Assembly: GCF_000213175.1 (NCBI RefSeq)
Contig: NW_009799101.1
Span: 270,501 to 334,500 of the forward strand
DNA from: Neurospora tetrasperma FGSC 2508
Lineage: Eukaryota; Ascomycota; Sordariomycetes; Sordariales; Sordariaceae
Length of the DNA stretch: 64,000 bases
Direction: 5' to 3'
Shown here: piece after piece, positions 22,500 to 35,030 of the stretch
Numbering within the stretch: the first letter of the stretch is position 1
How the letters are laid out: each line of letters opens with the position of its first letter
Translations under genes and position numbers: made by a program
Notes under the pieces: model-generated
Databases searched by the model: none
Seen by the model: the letters and a program-made list of their open reading frames with translations, nothing else
Told to the model about the DNA's origin: nothing

Positions 22500-23672
22500 G
22501 GCGCTACTAACGGAAGGGAGGGGAGGAGGGGGGACGCCGCCTTTGTATAATATAAATATTTATAATTAATTAAATAAAAAAAAAGAGAGAATTTAGCGCC
22601 GAAGTTCTAGAGTAGGTAGAGAAGTAAAAAGAAAAGGGTAAGAGTAATATACCGGTTAATAAATCCCTTCTTATATAATTCAGTAATATTCTTTTAAATA
22701 TTTAGATATTAATTGAAATTCTCTTTTACTATTACTTTAATTATAGTACCAGTCGCCGCCTTGTAAATAGCGGTTATACGTAGGGTTATAAGCGATACCC
22801 GGTTGTACTACTTACTATTATTATAATGATTAGTATATATAATACAATTAAGTACTATAAAATAAACCTACTCTATATTTAAATAAATAATATAAGGTAT
22901 AATAAATTCTTTATATTCTAATTATAGCAAAAGGGTTAGTAATAAAATAATATTAGAGGGGAGATTTTAAGGAAGCAGAATATAAAAAAAATTTACTTCG
23001 ACTTAGTACTTTTTTATTAGACGTAAACTTAAAGAAATTATAATAGTAATAGCCGCTGGGCGGTAGAGGCTAAGGGTAGCGGCCGGAGGGGAGAAGCGCG
23101 CTGGAATTTATAGGAAGGGAATTAAGGGGGCTGGCGCTAGTAGGAAAGAATTTTAGGGAGGAGGGCCGGGGAGTAAGGCGTTAGAACGGGCGGAGGCGGG
23201 GGCCGGTAGGCTATTTTTAGTAGCGTAAGGAGTTTGGGGGTTAGAACTTAGGGGCGAAGCCGAATTAGTAGGGGGGAATAGCGTATAGTAGGGTATTTAA
23301 GAGTATTAGGAGAATCGAAAGAAATAGGTTAGTATTAAATAGAAAAGGGGATAATATTATTTACTTTAAAGGATTAAATTATTTATGGAGAAAAGAAGAG
23401 AAGAGGGAGAAATTTAAAAAGTAAGGGAGAGGGGGATTATATATATAGATTTAGAGAGTATAAATACTAGGATTATTGCCTACTATTTATTACTATTTAC
23501 TATTAGCTGCCATTTAGTATTGTAATTACTATATTAGATAGAAGGTACGAATACGTTAGTTAGTAGTATAAGAAATAAATTTATAATTGAAATAGAAATT
23601 ATAAATATATTAGGGACTAAGTGTAAGGGTAGGTAGGAGAGGGGTAGAGGTGGGGGGAGAGGAGGGGGGTAA
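22500..23672 (+). other. Non-coding 3' region of element A with G-rich islets
   Basis: Between the chromodomain-like end and the right LTR. It contains purine-rich and GC-rich islets, notably 23040-23290 and 23625-23670, which are GC-rich yet almost free of CpA/TpG. That is as expected if RIP spared only bases it cannot target. Confidence 0.5.
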
Positions 23673-23875
23673 TATTATAGGGCTAGCGCCCGGGTTATAA
23701 ACTTTAGTCTTTAAAATTAGAGTTTTTATCAACTATAGTAGCGTAGAGCGCGTAGCCCTAATAAAAACCTTTTAGCACTGGTAGATCCGCATTTTAAATA
23801 GACTTTTCCTTCTTTATAGAACCTTAATTAAGCTATACGACCAGCACCCGTATTAACTATGCTGTTCCTATTATA
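23673..23875 (+). repeat. Right LTR of element A
   Basis: Pairs with 17142-17317. A purine-rich tract (GGGGAGAGGAGGGGGG-type, 23650-23670) lies just before it, as expected for a polypurine tract in plus orientation. Followed by the duplication ACGTT. Confidence 0.8.
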
Positions 23876-25236
23876 ACGTTAAGTATATTTGAGAAATTTC
23901 TTAATGCTTAATTAACGCAAACCTACAGATTATTATCGATAAGTATAAATTCTATATAAAAAGGACTAAGTATTTAGAGCTTCTTATTACTCCGGGCGGT
24001 ATTAAAATAGACTTAGAGAAGGTAAAAGTAGTTATTAAATAGGAAGCTCCGAAAAGTAAGTATTAATTATAATATTTCTTAGGATTCGCGAACTTCTATA
24101 GAAGATTTATCGTTAATTTCTCTCGAATAGGTAAACTACTATACAAATTCACAAAGAAAACAATTTATTAGAAATAGGATGAAAAATATAATAATACCTT
24201 TCAAACTTTAAAAATAGTATTTACGTCCGCTCTAGTACTAAAGATTTATAATTAGGAAAAACCAATAATTGTAGAAATTAATACCTTAAACTAATTATTA
24301 GGAAGTATATTATCCTAAATATACGATAGTGAACTCTACCTAGTAACTTACTTCTTAATTAAATATTCGGCGGCCGAATATAATTATAATATTTATAATA
24401 AAGAATTATTAGTAGTCGTTAAAGTACTAGAGGAATAGCGATTAGAATTAGAGGGCGCTTCCTAACTTTATAAAATTATTACTAATTATAAGAATTTAAA
24501 AACGTTAAGTACTATAAAGAAGCTTACCCCTAAATATATAAAGTAATCTAAATTCTTATTAAAATTCAATTTTACAATTAAATATCGGCCAAAATTAACT
24601 AATGTTAGACCCAACGCCCTAAGCTGGAAGCCGGAACATATTCCTAGGGAGGAAATAGACGATAGATTTAAAGTAAAGTAGGAGTTACTTATTAACCTAG
24701 ATTATTTCGACCAATCGTTCGAGGACGGGTAGTTTATAGATATTAACGGCGAGGACTTTATAATAAATACTATATTAGAAGAAGGAGCCCCCCTCGTAGT
24801 ATACACTCTAAAAAACAGTCTCAAAAAAGAAGAAGACGGATTAAGTATTTATATAAATAATTTAATAAATTGTACGTACGCTAACTCCCTTATAATAGCT
24901 AATATCCGGAAAGCTATCCGAATAGGAAACTATTAGCCGAAGTACTTGAAGAAGAAATTAAAAATCCCCTTCGCTGAATATTATATAGTTAATAATAAAA
25001 TTATATTCCAAAATAGATTAATAATCCCTCCCAATAATAAGAAAGTCCAATTGGAACTAATCTACTATACCTATTTATTAATATAGGGCAGATACCCAAG
25101 TAGGGATAGAATAGTAGTAATAATATATTAATACTTTTAGCTAAGTATAGTCGTTATAGTTAATACGTACTATAGAGCCTATATTCTTTATAGTAAAACT
25201 AAAGCTACTAAAATATTACCCGCAGGCTTCCTAAAA

Positions 25237-26032
25237 GGATGTAAGAAGGACCCGAAGTTTCGATAATGAATTGGTCGTAGACGCTTCCGTAGTATTAGTC
25301 GGAATAGATAAGAAGATAAATAATATTTAAATTCTCGTTGTGGAGAAAGATGGTTGCACGGTAGGCTTTCGAAGGCATAAATGTTGTAGGTGTGTAGAGG
25401 AGTTAAAGACGAGTGGAACGGTATGTAGTTTGTGTGTGTAGCTCTTGAATTGGTAAAGATATAGAAGAGTGACTATGGAGAAGAAAGAAAGCTTTTTCTT
25501 CGAGGGAAGGCTTCCTTCTTATAGACTTTCTGAGCCAACCGGTTGTCCTACGGTCCGGCCGTTTACTCCGTGGGATTCTCCGGCTTCCGGAGATTCCGAA
25601 GATAGTCTATTTATTTATTTCAGTCAAGAAATGACTAACGGGAGTAGTAATGAAATCGATAAGGTAAACGAAGGCAAAAGATCTAAGACATTCCCCACTT
25701 ATAATTTCGACCCCTGTCTACCCGGGAGATTTCCTCCACCCCGGAGCTCTTTAAGGCTCCCTAAGCCTCCCTAAGCTACACTAGGTTTTTGTGCCGCTTT
25801 AGCAAGCTTGGTAGACTACCCTCTACGAGGGTTAGGGTTATATAGTAGAATTTTAACTACTAGTATATATAATCAAATAAAATCGATAAAAATCAACCAA
25901 AAATACTAAGTATATATATATATTATATATTACCTATATATAATTGCTTATACTCGTAAGGTATAATATAGACTTATAAATCCGTTATATATTTATAATA
26001 TTATATAATATATATAGTAAGCCTAACACTTT
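25237..26032. mobile_element. About 796-bp unidentified insertion in the integrase region of element B
   Basis: Integrase-region similarity breaks at about 25236 and resumes at about 26033. CTAAAA occurs on both sides (25231-25236 and 26033-26038) and is the likely target duplication. The first 600 bp are of near-normal composition with abundant CpA/TpG, unlike the surroundings, and include a TATA-like AAGATATAGAAG near 25457 and a 101-codon open frame (25469-25774) with no recognisable domain. The last 180 bp are very AT-rich and preceded by GAGGGTTAGGGTTA. It may be a solo LTR or a non-autonomous element. Edges are good to within a few bases. Confidence 0.55.
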
Positions 26033-26195
26033 CTAAAACCCCTACCAATCCTATACACACTATAGAAAAACATTTTAATAAATTATATTACTCTATTCCC
26101 TAAATTAAGAAGGGCGGGTAGAAGTACCGAGTACGAATATATACTAATTATAATAGACAAACTTACAAAAATATAATACTTTATCCCAGTAGAAG

Positions 26196-26485
26196 TATTA
26201 TAGGGCTAGCGCCCAGGGGTATTTCCCTAGCTAGCACCCGTATAAGCTAGGCGTATCTTCTAATTGGGTATACGGGCCGGTCGGCTATTAGCAGCCGTCT
26301 TGGCGCCGGATATACTACGTACTATTGAGTATATCTCTTAGGGCGTAACGTATAGACTATATTTCTAATCTTAATATTTCTAGCACCTTTAATACCTACG
26401 CATTTCGTATATTTAGCTAGAAGCTCTATGCCTTACTAGTACAGACTTCCCTCTTCCTCTTTGTTAATTAATTTAAACTCTTTTC
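26196..26485. mobile_element. Probable solo LTR or small insertion in element B
   Basis: Starts with TATTATAGGGCTAGCGCCC, the same as the first bases of element A's LTRs, but diverges afterwards. It interrupts integrase-like sequence. The right edge is approximate and no clean target duplication was found. Confidence 0.4.
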
Positions 26486-28334
26486 AAGGCCTACCTATAT
26501 ATATACCTCATAGATCCCTTACAAGAAGGACTATTAATAGAAGAATTAATAAAAAAGTTCATTGACTGTATTTATACGCTTTATAGCCTGCTAAATACTA
26601 TTATATTTAATAGGGGAATTTAGTTCGTATTAGTTTTCTAGAAATAACTATCATAAAGGTTAGGCATTAAACTAAAACTATCTACTCTTTACTATAAGGA
26701 GACTAATAATTAAACTAAAAGAATTAATATAGAAATAGAATAATACCTATAGATATTTATTAATTAGGTATAGGATAATTAGGTAGATTCGTTACCCCTA
26801 GCTAAATTCCAAAGGAATAACCTCAAATCTATATTAATTAGAATTACTCTATTCTTTACTCATTACAATTTTTATCCCCGGATAGGTATAAAGCCGATTA
26901 TACTATTACTCACAAACGTTATAAATAAATAGTAAAAGTAGATTTTTAATACTAACTAATTAGTAGTATATTTTAAAGAAGTTTAGGACTTCGTTAAGAT
27001 ATCCTCCCTATAAATATAAGAATATTATAAGGTAGTAATAAATAAAAAGTATATAGATACCCCTAAATATAAGGTGGGCAATAAAGTAGTACTCAATATA
27101 AGTAATTATACTATTAAACGCCTGTATAATAAATTAATACCCTAGTTCGAAGGGCCTTTTCGTATTATCAAAGCTAATTCGTACACAGTAGAATTAATTC
27201 TACCTTAAAATATAAAAGTTACTTATATTATTAATATATCCCGAATTAAACCATACATCGAAGGACTCCCCGGTTAGAGAGAATTAATAATAGACGTTAG
27301 GGCAAATAAAAGTATAGTAATTACTAGAATAAATAATTTCAAGGAGGATAGGCGTTAGGAATTCGAAGAACTACTAAATTACTAAAAAATTAATAACTTT
27401 TAAAAGTATTTAATAAAGTAGTTATATTATTTACTTGACTAATAACCTGCTAAGAACTTTAATAGTTATTAAGAATTAATTTAGAAACTTTATAATTAAT
27501 ACCTAGAATTAGGCCCCCCGTACTTAAATTTTAAAAAAGGATACAAAATATAACAAAAAATAAAAATACTACTCGAAAACAATAATAAAATTCCTAGTAC
27601 TATCTCCGCTATAATAGCCCCACTAATAAACAACTAATATGTAAGAAGAAATACGAAATTAAATAATAGGTAAAAAAGCAAAAAGAAAGGAATTTAATTT
27701 AATTTATTCCGCGCACCCTAATTAAATACCTCTTAATATACCCTTTTTTAGAATAATTATCAATAGTACTAAGAAATAATATGTTTTATAGTAGTCTTAT
27801 ATCTCCTATTCCCCCGTTGTTTGGACAATTCCCTAAGTAAATAAAATTGGAAAATAAATTGAGAGAGATCTAAAAAACATTAATAGTATATAACTAAATA
27901 TTTATACAAAAAATAAATTACTAGTAAGGAGTTAAACGTACACACTCTTTAAACTTATACTAGTAATAGTTATAGACGTCTTATATAAACTATTATACTA
28001 TAGGCATCCCCGTAATACCCTAGGGGGGGCTAGTAATGTAGAAAATTATTAAGGTTCTCTACATACGATAATTAAAGCGCTCTAATAGATTATAAAGGGT
28101 AATAATAGCTGTTACGGCGGAAGGGTCAAATTTAATAATATTTTAACTAGTATTCTACCTCTAAATAGGAATTAAAGTACCGGCGGGTACTAAACAGCTT
28201 CTTACTTTAGTAAAACTTTTTACTAGTACCTAATTAGACGTAACTATAAAAAAGCTGAACAAACTCTACCTTATTAATAATAAATATAATATCGGATTTT
28301 TTGGGGCGGGAATATTATTTTAAGAGGGGGGTAG

Positions 28335-28576
28335 TATTACAGGCATTACTACTATATTCCTATATATAAATAGAGGGTACTATATTATATTAGTATAATT
28401 AGTTATATAATTACCTAAATACAGTACAACAGTTACGTACAAACGTACTATAGTCCGTATACTAAATCTATATACAAGCGTGCCCTATATAGTTCTCGTG
28501 CACGTATAGGATTCTCTTCCTGTTCCTTATACAACAATCAAAGTCTTACCTTAGTGCTTGCTCGCGCCCCGTAACA
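28335..28576 (+). repeat. Right LTR of element B
   Basis: Pairs with 12187-12428 over the full 242 bp. Preceded by a purine-rich tract (AAGAGGGGGG at 28322-28331) and followed by CGTTA (28577-28581). Confidence 0.9.
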
Positions 28577-28581
28577 CGTTA

Positions 28582-29155
28582 TTAAACGCTTCAAACTCTA
28601 AGATTGGAATATTTCTAAACCTAGCCGTAGTCGATTACTAGTATTAAATAAGAGAGATTAAAGAGCTATACTGCGCAAAGTTACTAAAAATCTAGTTATT
28701 CTAATCGAGAATTTGTGAAAAAAAGTGTACCCTTACGTTGGAAGGATATATTTTTCTGATTACCTTAAAAAGCTAGGAATTAAGTACTACTTTACTATTA
28801 CCCAGCTATATCTATTTAATAAGGCTGCTAATTTCAAGTATATATAGGCTTTAGAGTATAAAAATAAAATTATTTTATTTTAAAAGACTATCCTTTTTAC
28901 TAATAAATCTTCTATTAAGAGAGGGCGAAGTAGAAAACGGGCTTAGGTTTTCCGCCTCCGAAGTAATTATACTCATCTTTTATTTCTCTATTTCTCTATG
29001 GAAAATTAATAAATTTAATTTCTTTAAGGCTCCTCTAGTATAAATTCTTAATTTATTTAAGCCTAATATAAATCCAACTGTTATTTATGGATATTTTAGG
29101 GTATAATTCGTTATAGGGTAAAGAGTAAGCTAGTAATTTACTTAGGGGACCCTAA
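28582..29155 (+). pseudogene. Tc1/mariner transposase, central segment
   Basis: Continues the transposase after element B. Recognisable are a second helix-turn-helix region (GRIYFSDYLKKLGI, about 28740-28782) and the catalytic strand region with an SSIKRGRSRKRA-like sequence near 28908-28945. Several stops at RIP-type positions. Cut by element C, whose duplication CCTAA covers 29151-29155. Confidence 0.7.
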
Positions 29156-29398
29156 TATTATGGGGCAAAGGCACCGTTAGGTATAAGGTATAATCTTTAT
29201 TATTGTACAAAGGAAGGAAGAAGAGTATACGCTAGCCTAAGCTTAATATAGGTACTAGTATAACCTACTAAGGTGGGTCTTATATAGCCTAGTCCTAATG
29301 TCCGAGCTGGCCTAGTGCCGTAGCAAGGTATATAGTATATGTAATGCTATGGTAAGGTATAGGGTATATAATTTAATATGCGATTTAGCCCTATAATA
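29156..29398 (-). repeat. LTR of element C (downstream copy in element orientation)
   Basis: Equal in length (243 bp) to 52331-52573, differing mainly by transitions. It begins with TATTATGGGGC, close to the start of element A's LTR. Confidence 0.9.
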
Positions 29399-32300
29399 CT
29401 ACTTCCCCTTAAGAAAGGCTTCCAGCGAGAAAATCGCTATTTAAATATATTATTTTGCCTAAATTAAGTTTCCCCGGGTCTTCCTAAATACTTCTAATTA
29501 AATTGCGGTAAAAAGTCTTAGTACTTATATTAAAATAGGAAGCTACTTGGTGCTCTAACTCCTACTTAGGGGTAGAGCTCTAGTTAAAATATTATTAATT
29601 TGACCCTTCTACTATAAAGGCTATTATTACCCTTAATAATCCATTTATATTTTATAAATTAGTTCAATTAATATATATAGAGAATTTTAATAACCCTTAT
29701 TATTACTAGCCCCCCCGGGGTACCTATAGGGACGCTTGTAGTATAGCGGTTTGTATAAGACGTCCGTAGCCACTACTAGTATTAATTAGAGAGCTCGCGT
29801 GTTGAACTCCCTGCTAGTAATTTATTTTTTATATAAATACTTAGATATATATTATTAATATTTTTAAATATTTTTATCTTTTAATCTTCATCCGCTATAG
29901 GATTTCTAACTATTGTAGGTATGGGCCGTCCAGGGGAATAGGAGACGTAAGACCGCTATAAGATATACTATTTTTTAATATTATTAACAATTGCCTTGTA
30001 AAAGGGTATACTATAAGGTATTTGATTAGAGTATATAGAATAAATTATATTAAATTCCTTCTTTTTTTTACTAAATTTACCCCTTTTACTATACGACCTT
30101 AGTACCCCGCTAAAGTAGTTAATATACATTTAAAGGGGCGGTAGGATCCATTAAAAATAATTTCTTTTTAGGCTTTATTTTTCTTTATTTAATTTAAACT
30201 GGTAGTGGTAGTATATTAGAGTTAGCGTTATAGAATTTCTAAATAGTATTATCGTATTCTTTCAAGTCCTTAATAAGCTATTAAATATGTTTATTAATAC
30301 CTTTGTATTTAATTTAATATATTTAATAACTATTATTAACTTTATTATACCCTAAAATATTTTTAAATTCCTATTACTACTATTTACTATCTTCTTAGTC
30401 CTTGGTTCTAATTATAGCCCGACTATTATTAGCGAGGATATTTTACTCGATTTCCTATTATCCTAATGGGCCTACTTTATCCTACAATTTAACTATAAAT
30501 ATATAGAATACTAGGTTAACCTTAATATTCTTAGGGAGTTTAAACTTTACCTAATATAAATTAGCTTTAATAATAATGAAACGTCCCTCCTATCTTAGTA
30601 CTAGCTTTGCTTATAGTTTTCTTATTACTAGGTTTTTAGTATTGAGTAAAATTCTATTGTTAACTCGGTATTTCGGGGCGTTATTACAATATATATTTAC
30701 ATTCGCCTTATAGCGGTTTTGAATTTATTTAGAGAGGGCTATAATACCGTTTAGGATAATTTGGAAATATATTACAACCTTAAACGCTTTAAAGAATTCC
30801 TTCCTTTATACTTGTATTAGGTCCGGGGGGCATAATTTCGAAGGCTCTATACTTATCCTAGGGTAAAAGCTGTAATTAGTATAGAATAGGCTAATTCTTA
30901 TAGTTTTAGAGATTGTATTATTGTATACGAATTCGGTTCGGGGTAGTTAATTTACTTAATCGTCCTATACCTAATTAATTTAAAGTTTTAAATATTATTC
31001 TATTTTGGTATTAATACGTTCGGTTTACCCATTGGTTTAAGAATAGAATATGAAAGAGAATTTAATAATTACGCCCAATCTTTTATATAATATTCTCTAT
31101 AATATAGAAATAAATTGCGAGCTTTGGTTAGAGACGATATTATTCGGTAGCTCGTAAATATTGTAAATTCTCTCAATAAATTTCTCTACGAATTCGTCCG
31201 TTTCTAGCGTTTCTATTAGGATATAATACCTTATCTTAATTAAGTAATTTATTACTATAGTTATATATCGGTAAATCTTACTACCCTTTATATATAGGAT
31301 TATTAGTATAATGTAATTAATTAATATTTCTAATTATAATTTAAGAGGGATAGGGAAAGGCTTTAGGGATCCTATTAGGGAATATTTTAAAGATTTAATC
31401 TATACATATATAAAGAATACTTTTTAAAATTCTTTAACAGACTAGTATATTCCTAATTAATAATAAAATTTATTAAACATCTTATATATCCTTTTACAAC
31501 CTAGGTAACCTCCCGGCTTGACTATATATATTTTGTAGATAAATTAGAGCTAAGTATCCTTATTGTCCGGGTTGATGAACACCCTCTCTTTAGAATCTTT
31601 CCTCTAATATACTTATCCTTATTCCGTTAAATATTTAGCGAAGGCGATTTTAAAGTACTTTTTAACTTCTAGAGTCTATACTCTCTACCCTTCCTTCTAT
31701 AAGTAGGCGATTATTTCCTATATTAGGTTGGATTTAGCGTAACTATTATCTATTAAATTGTCTATCGATTTTATAATATTAAGTTCGTAGAGGTTAATAT
31801 TGTAGAAGTCCAGAATCTGGTTATAAAGGTCTATAGCGTAGCTTATATAGTAGACTTTTTCTATCGCTCCCAAATATAGGTAAGCTACATTTAATTATCT
31901 ATCTTCTTTAAAGAAAGTTAGATTGAAGTAATTTAGGTTGATTAAAGGCTTCTTTCTAATTAATAAACATTCGTTGTTTACTTATAACCTAGTTTTTAGT
32001 TTCCTACTTAGAGCATCGGGCTTAATATTTACTATACCCTACCTATACGTAATTCTAAAATTAAATCGGTTGAGAAACTCTAATTAGTATATATATTGTA
32101 GTATAAATTATTTGGTGGTAGCGAAGGTCTTAAGGTTCTTATAGTTTATAATAATCTTAACCTCTTCTTATACTCTTCCTAACTCTAGTATTTATTCTTC
32201 CAAAGCCTTTATAATAGCTAGCAGCTCCTTATTATAAATATTATAATTATATTTCGCTGCAATATATTTAGCCGAAAAGTAAGTTATACGGTAGAGTATT

Positions 32301-32954
32301 CTATTGTCGCTCTATTAACATAGGGTACCTCCCGATACCCAATTTAAAGCATTTATTTTAACTACTATTCTTTTAGTCTAGTTATAAATCCTTAGAGTAG
32401 GTATAGTAATAAATATAGTTCTAAGGTCGTCGAAAGCCCTTTAGTATTTAATATTTTAATACTATTTACTAATTTTCTTAGTAAATTTATAGAGTAGTTC
32501 AGCTATACTCGAAAAGTTCTTAATAAACTATTAGTAAGAATTAGTAAAGCTTAGAAAGGATTATAATCTTTTTTTTAATTTTAGTACCTCCTATGTAGTT
32601 ATTACTTTAACCTTATTTATATCCATTTTAATACTGCCCAGTATAATAATTAACCTTAAGTATTTGGTTCTAATTGTATAGAATTCGCACTTGTCGATAT
32701 CGATTTGTAAGCTAGACTACTTAAAGCAATTTAGAATATTAAAAATATACTTAATATAGTTTTCTGCATTATTTAAATAGTTTAAAATATTATTAAAGTA
32801 AACTATTACGGATCTATTTAATATATTATATAGGATATTGTTAATAAAGTTCTGAAAAGTTGCAGGCGTTCCCTATAGTCTAAAAAGGTATATTAAAGAT
32901 TCGTAGAGACTAAATTTCGTAATAAATATAGTAAATTATTTGTAGCCTTTATAT

Positions 32955-33511
32955 TAAATTGGGGTAGTTAGTTCTTTTTTACTTTTTTCTTTATTTTTAC
33001 TTTAAATTTCTTACTTTAGTATAGAATCCCTCAGGGGCAAATAAGTAGAGATATTAGGATCTTAGTCTATTATCTACTAGGGAGTAAATTTATTATATCA
33101 GTTGAAAGGTACCCTAGGAATATAATAATTAAAAAGATATAAGGAGGAGATCCTAAGTAGGAAGTAAGGAAGGAAGGATAGGAACTTAAGACCGGACAAT
33201 ACTCTTTCTCGGAAATAGATTAAAGAATCCCGCTCTAGACTATAAAATTGTTATTAATCGTCCTAATAACAGTAAGCCTAATATTCCTTCTAGAGAAAGA
33301 CTAATTTCTAAATTTATTTCTCTATTTAAGGTTCAATAAAAGGAACCTCACTCTCCTCTTTAACCTTTAATAATAGTTAATAAGTTGTAGTTTTACTACT
33401 CTATTTCAATCCCTAAAGACGAAGGTTATAATTAATTCTAAATCCGCTCCTCTCTATATTTTAATATAATAGGGTACTTCTCGTATTAATATAATTTCTA
33501 CTCTATTTTAA
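32955..33511 (+). repeat. Left LTR of element D
   Basis: Aligns over 557 bp with 47762-48318. Differences are almost all G/A or C/T. Confidence 0.9.
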
Positions 33512-34961
33512 ATAATAATAAGAACGAAATAAATTTCAAATTCCTAATTAAATTAATTAATACGAATTCGAGAAGTTTCTAGAAGGGAATTTTTAATAAT
33601 ACGGAAGTTACCTTTAAAAACCTTAAAATACTAATTTAAATACTAGGAATGAAATAGTAAAGAATTAGTTAATTCCTTCGGTAGAGGAATCTCTTACTCA
33701 ATTTAATAAAGACTTTAATGCCGGATATATCCGGATTTCCGCCTTATTAACCAATCTATAACTTACTAATAATAGACTACAAATATTTTAAATTACTATA
33801 CTTACTAAACTAAATTGAAAATCCTCTATTCTATAATTTTTAAAATCAATTACAATAAATAAAAATAATAAAACTAAATTAGGAAAACCTAAAATAGACC
33901 CTAAGAAGCAAAATTAGGAAGAAAATAATAAATAGAAAGAAAGCCGGCGCGAATCCGCCTCTCACTAAATAATATTCGGTAATTAAATACTTATATACTA
34001 TATAGAGAACTTATACTTTAAATTGCCGAAATTATAATAGGTTTAATAATTATAATATTCCGCTCCCTATTTAGTACTTTTAAAACAATCGAAGTAATAT
34101 TTTAAAAAGCTACTAAAGTAGGTAAGAAAGTAATATTAACAATTTTAATTTACCTATTATATTGCTTTTTAAACCCCTAAGTGCTAATACCTATATAAGA
34201 CCCTAAAATTCAATTATTATAATTACTAAAGTACTTATATAAAGAAGAAAGTATTAATAAGGAGCTTTAAATTTACTCCTTACTAAAAAAGAAGAGTATT
34301 AATACTAAGTTTTAATATTAATATTATAAACTATAAATTTACTATTAAAATTTTTATAAATCCTAACTACCTACTATATTTAATACTAATAATACTTCCT
34401 CTAATAAAACCCCTTCAATTAATACTTTTACCCGCCCAGCTAAAGTATCCCTTAATACTACCGCCGCCTTCTTTACTAATAATACTACCTTCGCTTACAA
34501 TATTTTACCTAAAAAGAAGTTCAATAGAAAAAGGGTTTCCAAATATATTAAATTATTCGAAAGAGAGGTTAGTATTTATAAATTCGGAAATAAAGAGTTT
34601 AAAATTAGTACCTAACTCCAATAATAATATAAGAAGGAGTCTAAGACTATAAGTAAGGGCTTCCTCTATAATTTAAAAACGAAAAAGACCTATACTTAAA
34701 AAGAATTTATTAAAATATTCAAAGTAATTTACAAAATAAAGGACTCCGAATAAACAGATAGCGTATTTACTACTTTAAAAAAGTTTTATATTAAATATAT
34801 CTATTACTAAAAAAATAAAATTATAAACGCTATTCTTACTTATTCGGCCCTATTTGCCTATTAGAATACGTCAGATTAGTATAGTACTAATCGTAATACT
34901 ATTAAGAACTTTTATAAGAAGTTATATATTAAAATAAAATATATAATTACTACTAGAGGGA

Positions 34962-34973
34962 TAGCTTAGTTGG
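34962..34973 (+). promoter_or_regulatory. Pol III A box of the SINE
   Basis: TAGCTTAGTTGG matches the consensus TRGCNNAGYNGG at every position. Confidence 0.75.
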
Positions 34974-35019
34974 GAAGATCTAAGCTTAGCCCCCTCTCGG
35001 TTCTATCCGAAAGGTCGTA

Positions 35020-35030
35020 GGTTCGAATCC
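35020..35030 (+). promoter_or_regulatory. Pol III B box of the SINE
   Basis: GGTTCGAATCC matches GGTTCGANTCC exactly. It starts 46 bp after the end of the A box. Confidence 0.8.

Larger units (their letters stand above)
17142..23875 (+). mobile_element. LTR retrotransposon A (Ty3/Gypsy chromovirus-type fossil) inserted in B
   Basis: Related LTRs at 17142-17317 (176 bp) and 23673-23875 (203 bp; one indel of about 27 bp) flank an internal region with gag (CCHC knuckle near 18400-18460), protease (about 18640-18960), reverse transcriptase (about 19330-20030), RNase H (about 20210-20560), integrase (about 20990-21750) and a chromodomain-like end (about 22120-22260). ACATT (17137-17141) and ACGTT (23876-23880) are the target duplication, differing by one RIP-type transition. 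It interrupts the reverse transcriptase region of B, so it is younger than B. A long non-coding stretch follows at 22500-23672. Broken in many tens of places. Confidence 0.85.
12187..28576 (+). mobile_element. LTR retrotransposon B (Ty3/Gypsy-type fossil) with nested insertions
   Basis: Two direct 242-bp LTRs (12187-12428 and 28335-28576) enclose gag- and pol-like remains on the plus strand. The parts are: a gag region with a Gly/Ser-Pro-rich stretch at about 13500-13850 and a CCHC-like knuckle near 14630-14690; a protease region about 15000-15650; reverse transcriptase starting about 16600 and resuming at 23881; RNase H about 24250-24560; and integrase about 25000-27200. The target duplication CGTTA is at 12182-12186 and 28577-28581. 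Without its nested guests (element A and three shorter sequences) it would be about 8.3 kb. It is broken by RIP in very many places in every domain. LTR differences are mostly RIP-type transitions, so divergence overstates age. Confidence 0.85.

Noticed and set aside
25469-25774. A 101-codon plus-strand frame in the RIP-free insertion
   Set aside because: No recognisable domain, unusual composition, and it lies in a probable non-autonomous element. Mentioned there but not called as a gene.
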